From Euryodendron excelsum (taxonomy: Eukaryota; Streptophyta; Magnoliopsida; Ericales; Pentaphylacaceae), in contig CM065380.1 of NCBI GenBank assembly GCA_033060915.1, positions 44,475,501 through 44,539,500 of the forward strand: a DNA stretch of 64,000 nt, read 5' to 3'. Each line of letters starts with the position of its first letter. Position 1 is the stretch's first letter. The notes beneath the pieces are model-generated. The model did no database searches, was not told where the DNA came from, and worked only from the letters and a program-made list of their open reading frames with translations. The translations under genes and the position numbers were made by a program. This document shows, in pieces, positions 58,354-64,000 of the stretch.

Positions 58354-58962
58354 TGGCGGCGGTAATATTAACGGTAGGTGAAAAATTATCTTTATAGATC
58401 TTTATTAACTCCGGCATACTACTGCCGTTATATATAAGTATTGACGACAGTTCACACCTACCGTCACAAAATAAATCACCAATTAGCTCTCCAAGATAGG
58501 ATATCCATTAAATAAAACTTTTATCTGTAGTTTTTGGGGAATTGTCTTTGAAGACAAAGCCAAACGACGTCGTCCTATTTTTTTTTTCCCTCCACCTGGA
58601 ATTGCATTCCCTTCAAATCATATTTTCCTCCATTGGCGTCAATCTCTTCTCTCAAAGAAAGTCAAGGTGCTACCTCCTTCTCTTAAAGAATCTCACAATG
58701 ATTTTTCAATACAATGGTAAGTATACTCTTTAATCTCACCATTTTTCCCAAATTTTTCCAATTTGTAAGTCTCTCTCTCTCTCAATGCAGTGATAAGCAT
58801 ACTTTGCAACGGTTGTATAACCACCCTTTTATTTTTCCTGACATGCACTTAGACGTCTATTGTATTTTCCTCATTCAACCGTCATTATAGCTGTTTTGCA
58901 GTGGCTGTTCTATCTTTAGTGGCGGTTATTTATCGCCGCTAAAACTCTCTTTTGGCATAGTG
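58333..58962. mobile_element. Non-autonomous CACTA (En/Spm) element
   Basis: It starts CACTATAAGAAATGTGACTT and ends ttttggcatagtg, whose reverse complement is CACTATGCCAAAA. Subterminal GC-rich repeats are visible at both sides: ttggcggcggtaatatta, actgccgtta and gtggcggttatttatcgccg. CACTA ends plus subterminal ggcgg-type repeats define the superfamily. No transposase is encoded in 630 bp. A 3-bp target duplication is not evident. Confidence 0.75.
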
Positions 58963-60055
58963 TTGGAAAGGTCTAGCTATGACAAATTGTTGGTGAATGC
59001 TTCTATTTAATTGGGTGTTTGTTGGTTATTTTTTGTATTTCATTAATTACTTAATTAGTTAATTTATTAATTTAAATATTTATTATATAATTATGGCATC
59101 AAAGTTCAATTCCAGTTGACCTGAAGATGGGACTAATGACCCCTAACCTGGTTACTTTTTCGATTTGCTCGATGATCCGGATTCCAAAACATTGCTCATT
59201 GATATCAGTTTTGCCAAATGATTTTTTCCTTATAATATTTTTATATTGTAATAACTTTATATTACTGATGCAAGAAAACATCACATATCATAATTAAATA
59301 AATATATAACTACAGAAAACTTAGTACTACATGTCCTCTCGATCCCAACCAATGACTTCACTTGAAAGGCTGGCTTATGGGAGAATTAAGTATAGAAATT
59401 AAGTTTTAAAAATTAGAGTTTGATAAATAAGTCGAGTTTGATAATATATAATTAAAAAAAAACTTCATTTCTGGAGGCTATGAATGTGCCAATTTTGACT
59501 ATGATTTCACCGATCTTCATTTTTATTATTTCGAACAGATGACATTATTTGAACAGAAGTTAACATTATCTAAATAATAACAAGTAGTGTAGCACTTTCT
59601 AATAACTAATATTACTTTAACAATACCATTAGTATAAACAATAGGGGCGTTTTTTGGTAGAATTAGTTCACTTTCGAACTAAAGACAATTAAATGAGTTT
59701 AATTGTAAAAATAAAACAATTTTTAGATTTACAAAATTTACATTATGAAATTTTGAATCATTTTCTTAAAACAAAAAATTGTCAAATCTGTAAACTTCAG
59801 GATTCAAAATGTATTCCAACAACTACACACAATTTTAATTAACTTATATTTTTAAATTTAGAAGTTTTTGAAGTGGTTAATTCCAGAATCCAAACAAAAC
59901 CATTCTATTTGTGCAGCCAAACAGACACTCGCATACGTGTATTTGACCAAGAGGAGCCAAATATTGGACCTGTTGAGTTGTTGCTCTCTCTCTCTCTCTC
60001 TCTCTCTCTCGCTCTCTCTCTCTCTCCTTTCGTTGTCATTCATAGTCTCAGAAGG
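58963..60055. promoter_or_regulatory. Upstream region and 5' untranslated region of PUMY
   Basis: AT-rich DNA without another gene. A CT microsatellite at about 59982-60026, just before the PUMY ATG, lies in the expected 5' untranslated region; such pyrimidine tracts are common near plant transcription starts. I see no clear TATA box at a fixed distance. Confidence 0.45.
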
Positions 60056-63000
60056 ATGGCTTCATCGGCTCTCGCGAGGCTTGTCAATCTCCAAAGACAC
60101 TTCCAACTTACGCGCTCGCGCCGGAAGGTAGTGTATATATATAACTCTGTTCCTTGAAATTTAAGTTCGCATAGGCTCAGTATGTTTCGCTCGAAAAAAT
60201 TTCACCACAAAAGAAGTAAATTTCAATAATCCTGATGAAAATTTTCTCTTGTAGTGACTGCTTATGCATGGATATTTTACAATAACTTCCCATTGAAATT
60301 ATGAAGCAACAAAAAGCAATGCAAGGAACTTGCTGTCTTTTTAGAATTCTTACAAATGAATTGGGAAATTTTTGAAATGGTTTAGGCTTTTTTTTTTTGG
60401 GTCGTTGGGCATAGTTTTCCTTCACTGGAAAGTATGAAATGAGTTAAGGAGTGTGTTTGGCAGTGCGGAATCGATGCCTTGTAAATGGAATTCCGAGCAT
60501 AAGATCAGATAAACTGGAAATTATTCCAAGAAATTGTTGTTATCAAGCTACCTATTTTTGTTGTTTAGGGGATTTTCCATTTTGTTTTAACCCTCAATTC
60601 TTTCTGTCAAAATTTTGGTAGCCACAATTGTAGAGACTTTGTTTTTGGTGGAGTTCTAATGTTGGAAGATGTTTTACTTTATAGGGTGACAATGACAATG
60701 CGAGTGTTGGCCTGGTAAAGTTATCCCCTGATGTTTCTGAAGCTTTATCGCAGGGAAGAGCTGTTGTTGCACTTGAATCCACCATAATATCACATGGTAT
60801 GCTTTAAATTTTAGTTGGTTATGTATTTTAATTATATTTATACAAAACTATTACTTGGTAATAATACAGTTGCTTATAATAGAGCTTTCTTGGCATTAAC
60901 TAAAGGGGAGCTTGCTTTGATTGGATTGGAATAGTTAACAGAATGTTAATTTTTTTTATAGGTTTTTGGCTTTAGCTTTCGGCACATAAACAGTTATATC
61001 CTAATACTTCTCATGATTATTATACTATTTTTTTCACATTGATGGACCAGTAGAGGTTTTAGCCAAATTGTCCTCTTGCGTTCCAGAAATATGAAGGCTA
61101 AGGAGGCATCAAAAGATTACCTGGAGCTTTGCATAGTCCATCATGATAAATGGAGCCTTAAACCAAAAAAATTGGAATTCTTCATGAAAAGAAAAAGATT
61201 TAAGGAATTGCAATACCAAATGGTAAACTCCTTGTCTTAATTTTTTTCCAATCAGCGTTGTAGCCGAGCTGAGAGTTAGACTGTCTAATATTGGCTTGAT
61301 TAAGTTTGTTAGGGCCTGTTCAAGCATAACGTCATTTATGTTTACCTGACCTTGTTATTAGCATGCTCTGGCATTCAATTTTATGTCACACATTCGCAAG
61401 TAACCTTAGCAATGAAGTGAGCATTTGTCATTTTTATTTTTAACACTTGCTTAATTGTCTATATGGGTGAGTTTCTTGAGGATTATGTTACTACACTGGA
61501 TGGCACTTACCCCATCAGTTCATTAGCCTAATTGAATTGGCATGATTGATTTGTAAAGTCAACTTGGTTATTTAAATTTTGAATGAACATGGATAAACAT
61601 TATGATGATCCCAACACAAGTTATTTGCCAGCAGCCTGGTTATTTATTAGCCGTAGCTCCAACTGTCACGTTGCCAGTCTTCTTGGAACACATTGTGGGT
61701 GGTTTCTGATGCAACCAAATGATTTGGATGCTAATTTCTGGAATTCTATGAACACAATAATTGTAATAGTCTCAACAACATTTGCATTAAATTCATTTTG
61801 CTTCTGATATCAACTGAAATGAGCCTATTGTTTACTGTGAACATGGTTATCTTGTGGAAATGAAAATTTTCATGTCTCATTCTTGTATTTGAGTACTATT
61901 TTTGGGAAATGTGGTAATTGTATCATCACTTACATTGTGTAATTCATGTTATAGATGGTGTCTGAAACCATTTTGATATTTAGATTGTTACAAGAAAGCA
62001 CATCTGGAAGACTGGAACTCTGTCGTAATATTTGTTATTAACTCATGGGTATGCTCTTATCTTCAGGAATGCCCTATCCTCAAAATTTGGAAACAGCAAA
62101 GGAGGTGGAGGCCATTGTTAGGGAGAATGGAGCTGTCCCTGCTACTGTTGCTATCTTAGATGGCGTGCCATGCATAGGTGTTTATTTTAAACTTGCCCTT
62201 TTCAACTCATGCATTTTGCTTGTTGTTTTTATATGTAGGGGCCCTTTCTTGGTGTAGTGGTACAAGCTCCCTCTGTGAGGTGTGGAATGTGGTTTGAGGC
62301 CGGCGGGAACCACTTTCTGCAAATGATGTGAAAGCTTAGGTTGGTTCCCTGTCCATTCTTCCCAGCACTACGTAGTGTACCATTTTTTGGGGCCCATTGG
62401 AGACCATTGGGCTGGAAGAGAAGATTGCTTAGACTAAGAAACCAACCAATTGAGTTATATTGGCAGATCCTCCAATTCAGGAGTACTCAGCCTCAGAAAA
62501 TTTCCTCGATATGAAGTTAATGTATTTAAGAATTGAGGCTACTTCCATCAACGGGGATGCCTGAGGGCTCAGAGCTGAGAATGATTGCTTTCCTTCATAA
62601 GTAGATCAAAATTAAGACTTATGCCATTGCTCAGAAATTCACCACTTTCTTTCTCTAGAAGATTCTTCATTGCTCTCTCTCTCTCTCTAGAACCCTCTCT
62701 CTCCTAACTGCCTCTCTCCTTTGTTGTGGAAATTTCTAGAAGCTTCAATTAATTGGGTGGCTAGCATTTGTTTTGCGAGGTTCCACCGACCTAAGATAAT
62801 GATAAAAGGGAAGCTATGGCTTCTTGTATATATACAAAGTGAAGTGATGTAGAGTGCTGTGTGGTGTGTGGGTAGTAAGTGAAGTCACAATTTGTGTGAG
62901 TGCTTCATGTAAGAGTTGTCCTAGTGCGTATGAGATTTGTGAGTTTGGATCACTTTAGTGTGCATTTGGGTACACCATTGTTGTGTAAGTGTATGTTGTA

Positions 63001-64000
63001 TCAATAAATTTTCTTCGAGTATTTTTGAGTGTTTTCGCTGTATACTCAACAATTTGGTATCAGAGCCAAGACGGTTAAAGACCGATTTTTGAAGGGTCAT
63101 CACATAGGAATATTATCAGAACCACGAGGTCAAGGACAGGGTTTTTGAGGCTATGCCACATGGCAGAGTTATCAGAGCGATGGTCGGTCAGGGACCGTTT
63201 TCTTGAGGCTTTGGGCTAAAGAAGATTTATCAGAGTGAGTTGGTTAGGAACCATGGTTTGAGGTGCTATATGCAAGAATCAAAATTTCATTTCGATAGGT
63301 TGTTTCGGTTGACTCGGAAACAGAAACGATTAGAAAATATTTCGAAAAAGTTTCGGAATGTTTCAGAAACATTTCAAGAGTAACAAATATAAATATAGAA
63401 AAATACAACATTTTGTATTTTTCTCAATAAAAATGATACAATATTTATAAAAAATTCTAAATTTGTGTTGTACAACTTATTATTTTGGTATACAGTGTTG
63501 TGTCTTAGTGTGTGTTTTGATAAAAATAATAAAGTTTTGTTATTCCATTAGTGTTTTGTTTCTGCCTCTTTGGAAACGAAAACGTTTTGGCCGTTTCGAT
63601 GGAAACAAATGATAATTTTGTTCCTTAGCCATATGAGCGGGAGATTATTGTTCTTGCACAATTTGGGATTGTGAAGCTATTTGTCCTGGCCGAGGCTTGC
63701 TTGGTAGTATGAGTAGTTGTTCCAAGTCACGATGGCGGATCTCCAGTTTATGGGTGCGATGGAGAAGCTCAACAGCCAGAACTATAGTAAGTGGTAAACG
63801 TGCATAGAATCATATTTGCAGGGCCAAATCTGTGGGAAGTTTTTGGTGGTAGCAACACCATGCCACCTTCTATAGAAAATGCTGGGGCACTTCGAAAATG
63901 GCCAATCAAGGCCAAGAAGGCAATGTTCGCGATTAAGATGACCGTCGAGAAGGATTTGCTGGAGCACATAAGGCACGCTACCACTTAGGTCACACAATTT
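60056..64000 (+). CDS. PUMY: Pseudouridine-5'-phosphate glycosidase, 5' part (three exons), continues past window
   Basis: The enzyme (PsuG/IndA family) splits pseudouridine 5'-phosphate to uracil and ribose 5-phosphate in pseudouridine breakdown; in Arabidopsis it works in peroxisomes with the kinase PUKI. Exons: 60056-60127 (ATG start, [20 protein letters not shown]), 60685-60796 and 62067-62177, with GT/AG ends and consistent phases (CAT G|GA ATG gives His-Gly-Met). The protein reads [64 protein letters not shown] contains the Glu equivalent to the catalytic Glu of bacterial PsuG. Residues 8-16 (RLVNLQRHF) fit the PTS2 peroxisomal signal R-L-x5-H-F. The open phase at 62177 requires further exons beyond 64000. 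A Copia element begins in the following intron. Confidence 0.93.
60128..60684. other. PUMY intron 1
   Basis: A normal intron of 557 bp with GT/AG ends. No embedded feature is visible. Confidence 0.7.
60797..62066. other. PUMY intron 2
   Basis: An AT-rich intron of 1,270 bp. Short frames such as 61583-61807 have no recognised domain. Confidence 0.7.
62237..62450 (+). mobile_element. SINE-like sequence in PUMY intron 3
   Basis: The text ttggtgtagtggtacaagct followed by gtggtttgaggccgg at A- to B-box spacing resembles the internal promoter of a tRNA-derived SINE. It is GC-richer than the surrounding intron. Ends could not be fixed. Confidence 0.4.
62722..63051 (+). repeat. 5' LTR of a Copia element in PUMY intron 3
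   Basis: 330 bp, TGTTGTGGAAATTTC to TATACTCAACA, with terminal inverted TGTTG/CAACA. It is followed one base later by the Copia primer-binding site tttggtatcagagcc (63053-63067). A TATA-like tatatatacaaa lies near 62828 and a polyadenylation-like caataaatt near 63002. The partner LTR lies outside the window. Confidence 0.85.
63273..63627. mobile_element. Non-autonomous hAT-like element inside the Copia leader
   Basis: 355 bp from CAAGAATCAAAATTTCATTT to the inverted (aaatgataattttgttcctta). The flanks are GCTATATG (63265-63272) and GCCATATG (63628-63635), seven of eight matching. It shares interior text with 13583-14178. It separates the Copia primer-binding site from gag. Confidence 0.65.
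63732..63988 (+). pseudogene. gag: Start of Copia gag, broken
   Basis: An ATG at 63732 gives [20 protein letters not shown], then TAA after Trp, then CIESYLQGQ and a one-base loss that shifts to [40 protein letters not shown] and [10 protein letters not shown] with TAG at 63986. This is the Copia gag N-terminal (DUF4219/UBN2-type) region. The remainder lies beyond the window. Confidence 0.85.

Noticed and set aside
61583..61807. Small gene in PUMY intron 2
   Set aside because: No domain, and both flanking exons are joined in phase across it.

Overview
This is plant nuclear DNA, most likely from a eudicot with a repeat-rich and probably woody-type genome. It has AT-rich intergenic sequence, spliced genes with very long introns, and nested LTR retrotransposons. 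Three host loci are recognisable: (1) the 3' two-thirds of HY2, phytochromobilin synthase, on + (283-12171, six exons, N-terminal exons left of the window); (2) a broken LigB-type extradiol dioxygenase (4,5-DOPA dioxygenase-like) on - (exon 2 at 32901-32523, exon 3 at 17538-17349); (3) the 5' end of PUMY, the peroxisomal pseudouridine-5'-phosphate glycosidase, on + (from 60056, three exons, continuing past the window). A short copy of the HY2 3' end lies at about 57286-57401.

Layout. 1-12171: HY2; its 8.6 kb intron (378-8952) holds an 841-bp hAT-like element with a perfect 8-bp target duplication, a triplicated repeat and a decayed Copia element. 12172-17348: MITEs, a SINE-like sequence, LTR remnants and one orphan exon-like segment. 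17349-32901: the LigB relic, whose second intron (about 15 kb) contains a complete 11.6 kb Tat-lineage Gypsy element (18929-30554, TSD ACGGT) with gag, pol with a second RNase H, a 59/60-bp tandem array and a spliced antisense gene. 33480-35090: a LINE remnant. 35421-47106: a Copia element on - (TSD GAGAA) containing a 4.96-kb solo LTR (TSD ACTAC) and another truncated Copia element on +. 47107-48786: unresolved repeats. 48787-55269: a Copia element on + containing a 2.28-kb solo LTR (TSD TTATA). 55280-56870: a second LINE remnant. 57286-60055: the HY2 fragment, a CACTA element and the PUMY upstream region. 60056-64000: PUMY, with a SINE-like sequence, the start of a Copia element and a hAT-like MITE downstream of exon 3.

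The three host loci have unrelated jobs (phytochrome chromophore synthesis, an extradiol dioxygenase, pseudouridine breakdown) and nothing suggests co-regulation. Most of the window is a layered record of transposition. Boundaries of the main elements were fixed by finding matching target-site duplications in the sequence. No RNA gene, CRISPR array or wholly new gene system was found. The least explained structures are the Gypsy hairpin-bearing tandem array, its antisense gene, the 79-bp units at its 3' LTR, and the very strong bias of its stop codons to TAG at expected CAG codons.
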